A DNA stretch of 64,000 nucleotides from the NCBI GenBank assembly GCA_023079485.1, contig CM041102.1, positions 691,269-755,268 on the forward strand, written 5' to 3'. Origin of the DNA: Archilochus colubris. Lineage: Eukaryota; Chordata; Aves; Apodiformes; Trochilidae. Every line of letters begins with the position of its first letter. The stretch's first letter is position 1. A model generated the notes under the pieces. The model was not told the origin of the DNA. It searched no databases and saw only the letters and a list, made by a program, of their open reading frames with translations. The translations under genes were made by a program, and so were the position numbers. Of this stretch, positions 1 to 12,500 are shown piece by piece.

Positions 1-3000
1 TCATCACACTCGTTAATGAGCAAACCCTCCAAACTCCTCCTTATACAGTGAGCAAAAGCACACACCTCAGGGAGGGTCCTGATCCCTGCCTGGGAAGACA
101 ATTTAAAATTGTGACCATGCCAAGAGTCACCAGCACAGGGTCCAGTGGCAGGATAAGGGGGGTTGATGCAGCCAGACTGCTGGACAGTTAACTGTGGCTT
201 CAGAGGAGGTGTTTCATCCAGAGCTTTTTCATTCCTAAACCCATCCTCCTGAGATAAACCACCACCCGCATCTCAGCAACAATACACACTGCCAAGGCAG
301 CAAAACCTGATTCCTCCACCTCACCTGGCCACAAAGCCAGCTTGGCTGCCCACACCCACGGGGATGCCAGTGCCTCTGCTCACCCCACGCTAGGCTGCTC
401 CTCTGTCCCAGGTCCTCTTCCCTCTGGAGCAGGGATGGTCCCCTGCCTGTTCCTCCTTGTTGAGCCTTCAGGCACTGGGTGCTGTTCTTGCTCTTGGGCA
501 GGTGCTGAATGAAGCTGCAGCAGAAGGGGCTTGTGCACAGGGTTCCTGGAGTGCAGCAAGCCCAGAGCACCCAGAGGTACAGCCCAGCAGCCCCAACCCA
601 GAAACAAACTCACCCAGCTCTGACCCACAGCAGCAACTTCTGGAAGGGATGAGTCTCCACAAGACCTTCCCTGGCTGCAGAGGAGAATGAGCTGCTAGTG
701 CCAGGCTATTTAAGTGCCAAGATTGATTGGTCAATTGATGGATTGATTGATTTGCTAAGGTTACAGCTGAGGAGGGGGAATCTGCATGTTGGTGCTGCCA
801 GAAGCTGCCTGGGAAGGGCAGGTTGACCGGGCCTGGAGAGCTCCCAGCAGACAGAGTGTGGGGAGGATGGGGAAAGGGGAGAGCTGTAGCCCACCCGTGC
901 TAGGGCCATCTCCTCAGGCAGAGCAGCTGGACACTGTGTGGCACCCATCCATACTGGTACCCTGGGGATGGTCATTGCCCACAGCCAGGGTGGGAGTTAC
1001 TGGTTTGGGCTGGAACAGCGCGGAGCTGCAGGAGGAGCCTTGTCAGCACACGTCCTGCCTGGAGATAAAGGAATGGCCCAGGGTGGGGGCTGGCTCAGGA
1101 CAGAGGCTGGCACAGGGCTGGGGATGGCAGCAAACTGCCTTGCCCTTCCCAAGCCTGGTGGAGCTGAACCCTGGGTTGAGCTGCTAGGAGGGCTGCAGAG
1201 CTGGGGACTGACACCACACAGCCAGCCATGGGGACCTTGGGACTCTGTGGCTCTGAGTCACCTGGGGGATGTCCCTCAGAGTCCTGGCTGGTGGCAGTGT
1301 GAGCTGCAGCTCTCATGGAGACAACACACAGTGCTGTGGCCGTGCAGGGGTTCGGGGCTGCAGCCTTGGGTCTGTCCTTGCAGGAATGGCCACGGGATCC
1401 TCGCTCCAGGCACACGGTTCCCTGGGGAGTGAGCTGGGAGCTGCTGGGATGGATCCAGCAGGGAGGCTGTGCTGCCACATCCTGAGCGAATGGGAGCGAG
1501 AGGCCACAGCCCCTGCATGCTGTCCCTCTGGCAGATCCATGGCTGGTGGCCACCAAACGTCACCTTCAACAGATGTGTCTTGGTTTCAGAATTTGGCTGC
1601 TGGCTCACGGCCGAGCAGCCGGGCTGGGGGGATCGTTGGTGCTGGGTGCAGGCGGGAGGAGGAAGCAGCTCTGTGGTCAGGCAGTTTCCATCCTCCCTGC
1701 ACCTGAGGCGAGGCAGCAGCTCAGCTCCTTCCCTCCAGCTGCTGTCTGGGGGTGCTGACTGCCTTCCTTCCTTCCGCCTGCAGCTTGAGCCCGGCCCGTG
1801 GCTGAGCACAGGATGATTTCACCAACCTGGTGACTGCCATGACACTTTATCCTCTCAGCGGATTACACCAAGTATTTATGTTTTCAAAGGTTTTGGAAAG
1901 ATTTACCGGGTGTGCTGTCCACCCCCTGCACACAGAAGGCTCAGCCCTGGGCCTGGGTAGGATTTGAATGGTGGATAAATTCCTGCAGCCAACAGAGATA
2001 ATCACAGCCCAGTGTCTGTGTGCTGAACAGGGCAGAGCAGGCACCGGGCTTCTGCGGCTCCAGCAGCTCAGGTTTTGGGGACTGGCAACAGCCATGCAGG
2101 GAGCTGGGGGAGCACTCCTGGGGAGACACAGACTGGTCACTGACTGGTTAGACTGGCTCCTCCAACCTCTGCCCCTCCTTGCACTGCCTGTGTTTGGTTA
2201 CAGAGAGATGAATACTTGCTGAGAGACTCCACCTGGACTGCTGGGATCCTGCACTGCTGCTGCCTGGTTGGACCTGTCCTGTCCTCCAGTGATACTGTTC
2301 TGGGCTCTGCTGGTGCTTATGCCTGATTCTCGGGTGCTTTTCATGCTGGATACTCAGCTGAAGGCACCGCAAGAGACTTTGCAGTTCACAAAGGGGGAGC
2401 AGCAAAGCAGCACATGGGGAGCACAGGGTGAGCCTGTTGAGAAAGTCCTGCAACCTGAGTAAACCTCATCAAGGACCTCTCTGGGCACAGCTGTGACACA
2501 AAAGGGCCCAGGATTGGCCACCTGGCACTGTGGAGAATCACCCTTGGGGAAAGGGCTGCAAGAGATTTGATTGTGTAAAGGGAAGACCTTGACATGTCCT
2601 GATAGCGGTTAGGAGGTGAAGGAACAGAGCTGCTGTCTCCCCCAGAGGATGGAGAGGTCCTTCAGAAGGACGGAGAGGTCCTTCCTTGCATGGAGATGAG
2701 CAGGGCTTTGGCTGGGCTGGGGGCTGCTCCTTGGAAAGCTGCCTGCCATCTCCCTTTTCACTTCCCCTTCTCTTGGGTGAATGCATGGGCCCTGGACAGC
2801 TATTTTTAGGCTGCTGCTCTCTGTCCGGTTTCCCCTGAGGATGCTGAGCAGGTTCTGGGAACTCCATCTGTCTCTCGGGCGGTGTGAGATGCTTTGCCCC
2901 CGCAGCACCGCAGGCAGGAGCCCGCTCGGGGGTGACACCGTGGGGACCGCCCTGTCATTCGGTTTCTGACACACCCCATGTCTCTCAGCCGGGCACACCC

Positions 3001-3267
3001 TTCCTCCGGTGGGGAGCCCAGCTTGCTCGCCTTCAGGCTCCCCTCCACCCCTGCCCGGGGTCCCCTCATTTCCCACTTGTCCCTCTGCCCGTTCATTTCT
3101 CTGCAGCGCCCTGAGCCAAACCGCGGCTGTAGCTCTGCCCCGGTTCGGTGCAAGCGGTGCCACGGGGCTGTGGGGCCCGGCGGGGCCGAGGGACGCGAGG
3201 AGATGCAAAGTGACACTGTGCACATCAGCAGCGTGGCACAGGGTGGAGCGGCGGGCAGGGGCGGGGG

Positions 3268-3298
3268 CTGTGAGGGGCTGTGAGGGGCTGTGAGGGGC
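3268..3298. repeat. Short 10-bp tandem repeat, three copies
   Basis: The 10-mer TGAGGGGCTG is repeated about three times head to tail at the edge of the CpG-rich block. It is a trivial minisatellite with no evident function. Confidence 0.7.
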
Positions 3299-3623
3299 AG
3301 GGATTTGGGGGGCTGTGTTGGGCGGGGATGGGGATGTGAGGGACAGAGAGCCAGGGATGCAGAGCTGCAGAGTTCCCGGGGAGCCCCCCAGTAAGCGGGT
3401 GCTGCCAACACGGGACATTTCACCGCTCAGCCCCAGCGCCCCGAGCGCGGCCGCCGAAACTCGAGGGGAGCCCTGGGGGGGCTACGGGGGGCAGCCGGGT
3501 AGAGCCACTCCCGGGGAGGCTCCCGGCTCCGCCGTTCCCCAGCCCATGTTTGGGCCGCGGCTGCAGCAGAGCCATAAAAGGCAGCGTGGGGAGGGCGCTG
3601 GCGGGGCCCGCGGCAGCCGCCCG

Positions 3624-3687
3624 GGGAGCTGCCCCCGGGAATTGGGGCTGGGGGTGTCCTGGGAGCTGCCCCCGGGAATTGGGGCTG
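3624..3687. repeat. Tandem duplication, 37-bp period
   Basis: A 27-bp segment starting GGGAGCTGCCCCCGGGAATT occurs at 3624-3650 and again without mismatch at 3661-3687. The copies are offset by 37 bp and lie inside the CpG-rich block. This is a recent local duplication. Confidence 0.85.
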
Positions 3688-4976
3688 AGGGTCGAGGCTG
3701 TTCCCGGGACTGCCCCGTGGAGGGGATTCTCTGGGCCTCCACTAGCCCGTGGCTGGCCCATTTGGGCTGAACTGAGCTGCTGTGGGACCTTCTCTAGCAC
3801 CAGCTGAGGACCAGAGCTGGGAAGTGCTCAGTGAGCCGAGGTCCAGCAGATGTGCAGTAACTGCAGCCAAACCAGCCAGGTCCAGAGGGCAATAACGGAG
3901 ACAAAAGTGGAGGCAGAGAGATTTTGGGGTGATGCAGGAGAACTTATTCCCTCCAGGGTCTTGCTCTGGCTCACCCCCAGGACATCGTTGCTGGCAGGAA
4001 TTGAAACACTGACCAAAGCCCAGCGAGAACAGGAGAAATGGGCAGATAATAGACCCATCACAGGACAGTGAGTAATTTATGAGGAAAGCCCGAATGTGCC
4101 GCAGCCAGGGTGGGGTGAGAGGCAGCCTGGAGGAATGTGGGGAAGATAAACAGTGAGAAGGAAGGGCGATTCCTCAGGTATCGGGGTGGGCACAGTGCAG
4201 AGCTGCCAAGCAGCAGGGCACAGTGTGAAGGATGGGAAGCTGGGGCTGCACAGGGGAACCTGCTCCCAGCTGGCCAGTGGGGGGATGCTCCCCAAATGGC
4301 GTTTACTGGGGCTTTTCAAGTTGGTATGGGACAAGCTGGGAAGCTCTCCTGGGACAGGTAGCTGGTGCAGGAGTGCTGCTGGTGTGTCTGGGCAGTGGCT
4401 GAGAAGAACCGTGGTGGCAGCTGTGTCCTTCCCAAGCCATGTCCTTCCCAAGCTGTGTCCCTGGTGCTCAGCTCAGGCCCCTGCCCCAGCACACTCAGCA
4501 GCTTCAGCTTGAACACGGGTTTTGGCAATGCAGACATGTAACATTAAGCCCAGCTGAAGCCATTTTAGACATGACATTATACAAAACAAGTAAAATCCTG
4601 CTCACAGCCCCTTCCTTGCACCCCAGGAGAGGCTGAGGGGGGGCCTGGGGCTGCAGCCAGTCCTGTGTTAATGGGGGTGATCCAGCTCTTGCCTTGGCTC
4701 CTACTAACCTACCTTCACACAGTTTGTTCCCTGCCTGAACAGCTAAATTAAGCCCAGCAACAATGGGCCATCGATTATCTCATTAGGTTTCCTTCGGGCC
4801 TGACTTCCCATTTGGCTCCTGGAGGGGCAGCACTCATGGCCCTGCCAGGGGCACCCTGCAAACAACCCTGTGCTCTGCTCTGCTCTCCCAACCTGCCAGA
4901 AACCCTGCAGCAGCCCCTGCCCTGTCCTCAATGGCAGAACCCATAGGCCAGTGGTGATGCATCCATGGGCTCCTTC

Positions 4977-5042
4977 ACCCCATCCCATCCCATCCCATCC
5001 CATCCCATCCCATCCCATCCCATCCCATCCCATCCCATCCCA
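4977..5042. repeat. Pentanucleotide microsatellite (CCCAT)n
   Basis: There are about 13 uninterrupted CATCC/CCCAT units. Perfect pentanucleotide tracts of this length are usually length-polymorphic in birds. It is intergenic and in no gene. Confidence 0.97.
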
Positions 5043-7570
5043 CCCCTCCTGCAGGGGAAGCTCCGCAGCGGTGCCAGTGACGCTGCTGAGTCTGTTCAGG
5101 GATGCTTCTCCTGCAGATCTCCTACCTGCGTCAGCAGCTGAATTCCCTGGTCTCATTCCCTGCTCCGGCAGCTCTTTAACCCTTTCCTCCCAGCAGTGAG
5201 GAGGCCTGGCTGAGTGAGGAGGCTTCCTTCAGCTGGCTGGGGCTGGCTGTGACCCATGAGGGTGCATCCTGGCTGTCACAGATAGTCCTGACCTTGCTCC
5301 CACACTCCTGCAGTGCTTTCCAGCTTGGAGAAGCTGCTCCATACCCTGCTCAGTGCTCTCATCTCTCCTGGGCTGACACCCCTTCCTCAGCTCCTGGCTG
5401 TGCCCCATCCCTCTGCACCCTCCCCAGTTGCCTGGAGCTGGGGGCTGCTCCAAGGACCCCAATATTTTTCTGTGTTGAAGGCTGTGAAAGACACAAATCT
5501 TGTTCAGGGAGTACACAGCAAACTCCTTCTCCAGCCCTGCATGTACCAGTGGGATCCTGAGTTCTCCAACATGTGAAAGCACCTGAGAAACATCTGGAGA
5601 GCTGAGGACATCAGCAGATGCTCACCACAGTGCCTGAGCCACCTCCTTGGCCACCTCTGCCACCACCAAGGTTAGTGAACTCCATTCAAAGATGGAACTT
5701 TTGGGTACTTGGAGGACGCTGAAGCTCTTGGGTGAAGCAGAGGCTGCAAGAAAACTGGCTACAGAAATAATTAAGGAGCTCCCTTCCAGCTTTGTAGTTA
5801 GAACAGCCTGGTTCTGGAGCAAAAGGGGGAGACCTGGCAGCTCCTGGGGTGTGACTCAGTTGGGGACAGGATGGGCACACACACTGCCAGGAGGACTTTC
5901 CCACCCACGCTCTGGTGGCCCTGGGATGGGCAGCACCAGCCCAGCTGGTGCCACCCGGGTTTCCCCCTCAGCCTCTGCTGTCCCAGCTGGGCTGAAGCCT
6001 CATTGTGTGCTGTTTCTAAATGTTTAAGAAGGTGTGTGGAGCCTCCCCAAAGCGCGGAGCACAATCGGGGCAGGGCTGGGCCAGCACCCCGGGGCAGGAT
6101 GTGACCATGAGCTACAGCCGGCCAGACGGGTCTATTTTTATGACCCAAGCAGAGAGACGTGGGGATTAATCAGCCAGCCCACGGGGACAAGCCAAGTTGG
6201 GTTTTAAATTCTTTGGTGCCTGTAATAACTCAGGTGAGACTCTTTGTTCTTCTGGACTGTAATTTTTCATCTGACAGGCAGCGTCCCTTGCACACAGCAG
6301 CCAAGGAACCGTGTCCCAACACACCCCAGGCCTGGGAAGTGAGACCAAGCTGACCCAGCTGCCTTGTTCCACTTCACAAATCCAAATCTCCCCCCAGTGC
6401 AGGAGGGTCTGGAAGGTTTGGCTGAACACTGCTGCTCCACTGCCTGCTGTGTGGTCAATGCTGGGGACAAACGGAGCTGTTCCATTGTCCCCTCCATGTG
6501 CCCACCCGTGGGGCAGCCAGCTGCCTCCTCCAGCCCCGGGAGGGTGTGGGCATTGCTGCCCTCTCCCCTGAGCACTCCAGGCTCTGCAAGATGGGATGAG
6601 GCTGGCACAACCCAGTCCCCATGCTGGGAGGTGTGGGCTGCACAGAACACCCCGCTCTCCTCAGCTTCCCAGGTGCCAGTGGTTGGGTTCCTGCTGGGAT
6701 TCCAAAGGGCACTGCTGGAGCTGCCAGGAGCCAGGACTCTTTTCTGTTTTTCCTGCTTGCCCTGCTCCCCTTCCTGCTGGCACCAGGAGGATGTGTCAAC
6801 TCAAGGCTGAGTCTGAAGAAGCTTATGCTGACTATTTACCTTTGCAAGGGTCTATTTTTGGCTGCTCAGCTGCAGCTCTTTCAATGAACAGGGCAGAGAT
6901 TCAGGAGTGAAGCCACATGAGGGTCATTGTTTCTAGGACCCACTTCACCATTTCACAGGGGCCAGAAGCCTCACTTCTTTTTTGTGCCTTGTTTGTTTGG
7001 TTGGTTTTTTTCAGATGGAAAAGAGTGTCACAAAGGAAAAACAGACCCCGGGGGCAGAGCAGAAGGACCTCGGAAACCCTCTGTCCTGTCCAGTGCTTGA
7101 CTGGTCACCTTTCCTTCCCCGCAGAGGAATCCCAAGGTTGCTCTTGATCCTAGCCCAGCTGCTGCTGGAGGCTCCAGGTTGGCTCCACACTGTTTCCTGT
7201 CCCTTCACCTTCCACCAAACCAAGCTGGGAAGTTGGTAGATGTCCAGCGTGACTGCGCAGAGCCTTTCACTAAACAAACCCTGAGTGATTTCCACATTGC
7301 TGAATGACATTTTAATAGTGGAAAAATAATGCTCGGAATTATCTACTTCATCTCTTCCCATTGTCTTCTACTGCCCGGGAAGGACTGCTGCAGTGAAATC
7401 AGCTCTGGATCTTCAGCTCGGTGTTTGCCGGTGCCTCCCGGCCTGGAATCAGGGGGAGCACCCAGCAGGGCTGCAACAGGATCAGCTCAAGCTGTGGGGA
7501 CAGTGCCCAGCCAAGTGCTACCCCTCACTGTAAGGAGCAGCACCCAGCCTGAACAGCAATGTACCACACA

Positions 7571-9545
7571 AATGCCTCACACAAACCTTTATTATTCACT
7601 GCAACACCATGAATCTCGCAGAACTCCCTGTGTCACAGCAGAGCAGCCACCAGCCCTATGCGAGGTGTCACCTCCTGCAGCCCCACAGGCATCTGTTGCC
7701 TTGCAGCCTCAGTCCCTCTGGCTGCCAGGCTGCTGTGGAGGTGTGCAATGCTGTGCTTTCTCCTCCAGGGAAAGGTTTTCACCCTCTTGGTTAAAGGCAC
7801 ACAGATCAGGGGCCCAGCTGTCCTTCTGTCACACAAGAGCCAGACTTTGGCATGGTGCCTGCACAGGCTGAAGCCTTCCCCTTACCGGTGCAGTGTGGAC
7901 TTGGTTTGTACTGGTTTCACATGAAGCATCCCAGTTGCCAGCCTTCCTTCCCAGCAGGTATGGGGCATGTAGATTCCAGAGCAGGCTGTAGGTAAGGCCT
8001 TGCAGAAAGGTTTGTGGGGGAACTATCTTGTTGGATGCAGGAACCCTTTGCTGCACAGGACACACGAGGTACAGGGTTCCCACACGTGCTGCTCACTGGA
8101 CAGACAAGCCTGACAGGCAGAGCTGGAAAGGGAGCCTGGACCTTCCCTCCTATCACAGCAAGACACAGTTGTACAAGAGGAGCAGTATGGCTGGAGTGAG
8201 AAGGAACAAGACAACCAGGAAAGGCTGCAGGACTTCATTCACCATGCAGAGGGATGCAGCAAAGCTGGTACAGCCCTCTGTCACCTCGTCTCCTTTTTCA
8301 TTCTGATAAGGAAAATATTCCCCCAGCTCTGTTTGGCACAAATCCTGGCTCAGGACACACCTTTGGATGCCACTGAATTTGGTAAGGACATTTGGCAAGG
8401 CAGCTGGGCTCAGTGCCCCAGCTCCACTTCTAGTTGGCAAATTATACAGAAGACAGAGGAGAAACATGCTGTCCTTTCAAAAATACTGTAAGGGAAACTT
8501 GGATCAGAGACAGCACTCAGCAAAAACAACTGCTACAAACCAAGTTTCATTTTCACTTTGTGATGGGGGAGAAGGTGCACTACTGGCACCAGCTGAAGAG
8601 CCTAAGGCCCACCTGGAGTGTACGTGCCACAGCTAAGGCCAAGGCAGGTAGGGACAGTGAATATTCAGTATTTGGAGCAGAGCCAAAGGAAACACATTGG
8701 GAAACATACTAGGAACAACAGATTCCCATAAAAAAGTGCCTAAAGTCTGTAGTGATCAGCATATAAAGAAACAGCTTTGCTGTAATGCCATGAAGAAGTA
8801 AACTCTGAAAGGTGTCTGAAATACCCTGACTACAGGAAAGTGTTGCTTTAAGACCCGTGGCTGTACACTGAACAAAATCATGCCAGCCAGCATACCACAT
8901 AGAAAAGAAAAGGCAGGAGACAAGACCTTTAGGTGACCAGTTCTTCCTCATCAACAGAGCAGGCACCTTCCCTGCAATCCCAATAGCCTGCAGTTTTATT
9001 TTTGGCAGGTTATAACTAAAATGGTCTTTATGGCTTTAGAGAGAAGCCACTAAGCTGCACATTTTGGCTGAAGCAGAGAGTCCATGCGTGTGACACACTT
9101 GGATGAAGGGACATCAGAGAGAGCTCTCGCCCAGCTCTGCTCCTTCCTCCTGGCTCACAAACACTGCTGGTTGCCCTTGGCTCTCTTTAGTGTTCTCATT
9201 TCTCATCAGCAAGAAACAAAGTTCTGGTTGCCAACCAGTCCAATCCCAGAGGCAGAATAAAAAGTCCTTGTTAAGACCTAGAAAAGCTTCATGTTTCTAA
9301 CAAAATCATATCCAAAAACGTGCAAACACTGTTACTGGTTTGATGCATTTCATTCAGGTTCCACCACCAGTGCATTGGAATTTGCTTCCCCTGTGGAGTG
9401 ATTTCAGTCCTCACCCATTCTCTTGCCTTTCAGTCTTCCCAGGAGCCTTGACAAGATATCTCTCCATTTTGATCTTCAACACTTTTGCCTATGCACATCC
9501 TTCCTGCCCTTCCCTCTTCCGCTGTCACACCCTGTTCCTCTCTGT
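7571..9545 (-). other. TBC1D16: Probable 3' UTR of TBC1D16
   Basis: This is the stretch after the TBC1D16 stop codon (complement of 9546-9548), read leftward on the minus strand. A canonical AATAAA lies on the minus strand at 7588-7593, and another possible one at 8995-9000, so the 3' UTR would be about 0.55 or 2 kb. No other gene is recognised here. A 104-codon minus-strand open frame (8153-8467) with a hydrophobic C-terminal end lies inside it and is discussed in the findings. The UTR end is inferred from the signals alone. Confidence 0.5.
7588..7593 (-). other. TBC1D16: Candidate poly(A) signal for TBC1D16
   Basis: A canonical AATAAA hexamer reads on the minus strand (TTTATT on plus) about 1.95 kb after the stop codon. 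An alternative at 8995-9000 would give a shorter transcript. Cleavage would be expected near 7570. Confidence 0.45.
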
Positions 9546-12500
9546 TTATTTTCGGAAGGAAAAGACCTCCCGTGTTTTCAGGCCTCTCTTGCCTTCACTT
9601 CCTGGTTTAGGAGAAGACACTTCTGCCACCCCCCCATACGGGCAGCTCTCAGACTCGGGGTGATGGCCAGAGCACTCCACAGCAGGGATGAAGCCACTGT
9701 CCCACATTCCTGTCCCACACAGCTTGCACAGGTCGTGCAGGCTGCAGGGGATGCAGGGGAGGAGGTGGAACTGATAGAGCAGACTCCTTGCCTGGAAGGG
9801 AGAGAGACAAAGTCATTCCTACCCCACCAGGGGACAACCATGGAGAGCAGGGGTGGCCTCCTGTCCCACCCTCCTGTTTGGCTGCCTTAGAAGAGTCAAA
9901 GCTTCAGCAAAAGAGCAGAACCTGAAGATTGTGTCCCTTCTGACCACAAACCTGAAGGCTGAATGAGACACTGGGGACACAGACAGGCTGCAGGAGCTGC
10001 AGCACATCCCACAGCCTGCTGTCCCCAAGATGGACTGGGCACTGTGGCACAAAGATTAGCAGCTCTGTCTGCTGTTTCCCTGAGCATGTGCAAGGGTTAT
10101 CCCAACCACACCCTTACCTCCCAAGCACTCTACAGCTACCTCTTAATTCTGCAAAACTTGTTCCTGGGCAAAGAGCAGCATCCGACCCCCCAGGCTGCAG
10201 GCAAGCAGAGGAATGTCAGAGATAAAGAAGATGAAGCATCACTCCCTAATTTTCTCCATGATCTGACTCATCTCTCAGCACTGAGACTCAGCCCCCATCA
10301 GCACACGGGCATTTACCTTCCTGAGCACAAGCTCTCCGTTCATGTGCATGGCCAGGTTGGCAAAATGCAGCAGCATCTGGTCGGTGGCCAGCTGTTGCTC
10401 AATGACATCATCCCCATAAATCACCACGATGGCCACACAGATAAAGAGGTGGAAATAGTCTGTCTGCAATGAGAAAACAGGGGCTGGAGCACAGCAGGTG
10501 GAGGCAGAGGGCTGACTTAACCTTCCCACCCTCCACAAGCCTGGCCTTAGCAGAGATTCTTCACTCCTTCCTGCAATGCTCAGGAAAGGAGGTTTTGGTC
10601 AATTCTGAATCAAAGTCTCCTGCCTTCAGAGCGCAGGAGCAAGGTTTGCACTGCAGCTTTCAAAGCAGACTAGTGATTTTTTGGAAGACATTTTCCAGCT
10701 GTGTAAGAGAAGCCTGAACCTCAGAAGTGGATGTTCAACGCTTTCTTGAAAAACCTCGTTTTGAAGCCTGAACTTCCTCAAGCAGAGGAGGCAGCAGGGA
10801 GAGGGGGAGGATTCAGCAGAGGCCAGAGGGCTGCCCAGCACACGCTGTGCCCATCACCAGCTCTAACCTGATAGTGAGCCCAGCAGGCTTCCCATATACG
10901 CAAAGCCTCAGCCTCTGGAAATTCTCGTTTGAAACACAGGAGGATCCAACGGTGACAGAAAAGCATCTGCAGGCCATCCTCTCCCAGGGAAGAAAGGTGC
11001 TGGTAGAAGCGTGGGTGCATGAGCCGCAGCAGCTCCCGAAGGTACATCTGGAAAAGATGCTCTGAGCTGAGCTCCTGCCTTGATGAGGGAGGACTCGCTC
11101 TGCTCTTACCCCCACCCCCGGGAGCCCCCCACCATAGGCTGGGGGTCCCACAGAGCTGGCTGTGATCCTCTGCTTTCACAAAAAGCTCCAGCTTTACACC
11201 CTGTTTATTACAGCAGAGCCAGCAGCAGCACTCAGCCTCACCAGCTGCTTCTCCATGTCCTCATCCCGGGGTGAGCTGATGAAGATCGTGTTCTGCATCA
11301 ATCCTACAAAGCACCAGAAAGTATCTGACTCATCCAAGACCTCTGCCAGGAGCGGAGCAACCAGGTCGGACATCCCCTGGGAGTATCCAATTGTTGGGTT
11401 AAATACTGCATAGTTCAGCAAGATTCTTCTGCAGAAGAGATGCAAAAGGAGAGGTAAGACACAGAGAGGGCATGTCACCATCATCCAGGCTGAGCCAGGC
11501 ACCATGCAGAAGAGCTGCAGATCACTCCTGCCATCTAAACCATCAATCCCAACAGCAAACGGAGGCACCTAAACTTCTGAGCACCTGTGCAGCACGTTGC
11601 ATCCCACTAAACCTTCCCTAAAAGAACTACACCTGGAAGCATATCAAAGATACACCAACACTATACCTACATAGGCAGGGAAGCAAGGTGATGGGAGCAG
11701 GGTTATTATATCAAGAAGCTGAGGGCTAAAGCAGCAGCAACAGCACTGGGGAATTAAGTCCTTTTTTCTGCATCACTTGGTACCCGTCACCACATGCAAT
11801 GGTGTTTGGTCAGCATTCCCTAGGCAGATATCCAGGAAGGCTGGGCCAGGCGGGCTCCCCACGTTTCCTTCAGATGTTTCTTGGGACATCAGAAGCAGTC
11901 ATTTCACCTCATAGTTTCCACATTTGGGTTGTTGTCCCCTCGGAAGAACTGGTTGCTGCGGTCAGTCCTCACAACGTCTTTATCCACCGTGAACTGCACC
12001 TGGCGCCAGAAATCCTTCTGCTCATCCGGAGTCATCGAAAGCCTGGAAAAGGAGCAAGAGGAGTACACTGCCAAGAGAGAAATATGATTGCCACAAGGAA
12101 CAAAAATCCTTATTTCAGCTTTATTTTTCCAAGACAAACTATTCCTGCACGGTGTTCTCAACACCTGAAAAACAGTCAAGCATGTCTGTCCAGAACAGCA
12201 GATTTTCTGCACAAATGGATTACTAGAGGGAGCCTCCAGGGCTATAAACAAGATGACATGATGTGTTTTCTGCCATGAACTCCACTTCAGAAGCAGTTGG
12301 ACTCTGCTCTCCACTGCTTCTTGTGGGTGGCACACCAGGACTCACCACTCTGGTTTGATTCTCTCCTAATTAATAACACTGCTGTCCCCTTCCAACTTAA
12401 ATGCATCCACAACCAGTTTACAGCTACAGTTCTTGCAGCAATAACTTCCTTGACTTAGAGACTCCTTCTTTTCCTTATTTTTAAATCCAGATATATTTAT

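Larger units (their letters stand above)
3100..3760. promoter_or_regulatory. Orphan CpG-rich block with TATA-like motif
   Basis: CpG density is visibly higher here than in the surrounding kilobases, with clusters such as GCGCGGCCGCCG near 3446. A TATA-like CATAAAAGG lies at 3573-3581, with GC-rich sequence about 30 bp further on. No coding exon that I can recognise is attached. It could be the promoter of a lncRNA, a distal enhancer, or an alternative upstream promoter of a gene outside the window. Boundaries are by eye; CpG observed/expected was not calculated. Confidence 0.4.
1..7570. other. Intergenic region downstream of TBC1D16
   Basis: I recognise no conserved exon on either strand. 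Open frames here are short or sit in GC-rich sequence, and none resembles a protein family I know. In human the next gene beyond TBC1D16 on this side is a CBX gene, so this is probably the flank between them (inference from synteny). It contains a CpG-rich block at about 3.1-3.76 kb, small tandem repeats, the CCCAT microsatellite at 4977-5042 and a short GATT-rich stretch near 720-756. The rest is ordinary unique-looking sequence in which I see nothing. Confidence 0.6.

Noticed and set aside
2609..3423. Minus-strand open frames of 269 and 205 codons near the orphan CpG block
   Set aside because: Composition is typical of GC-rich non-coding DNA, the two frames overlap each other, and there is no recognisable domain.
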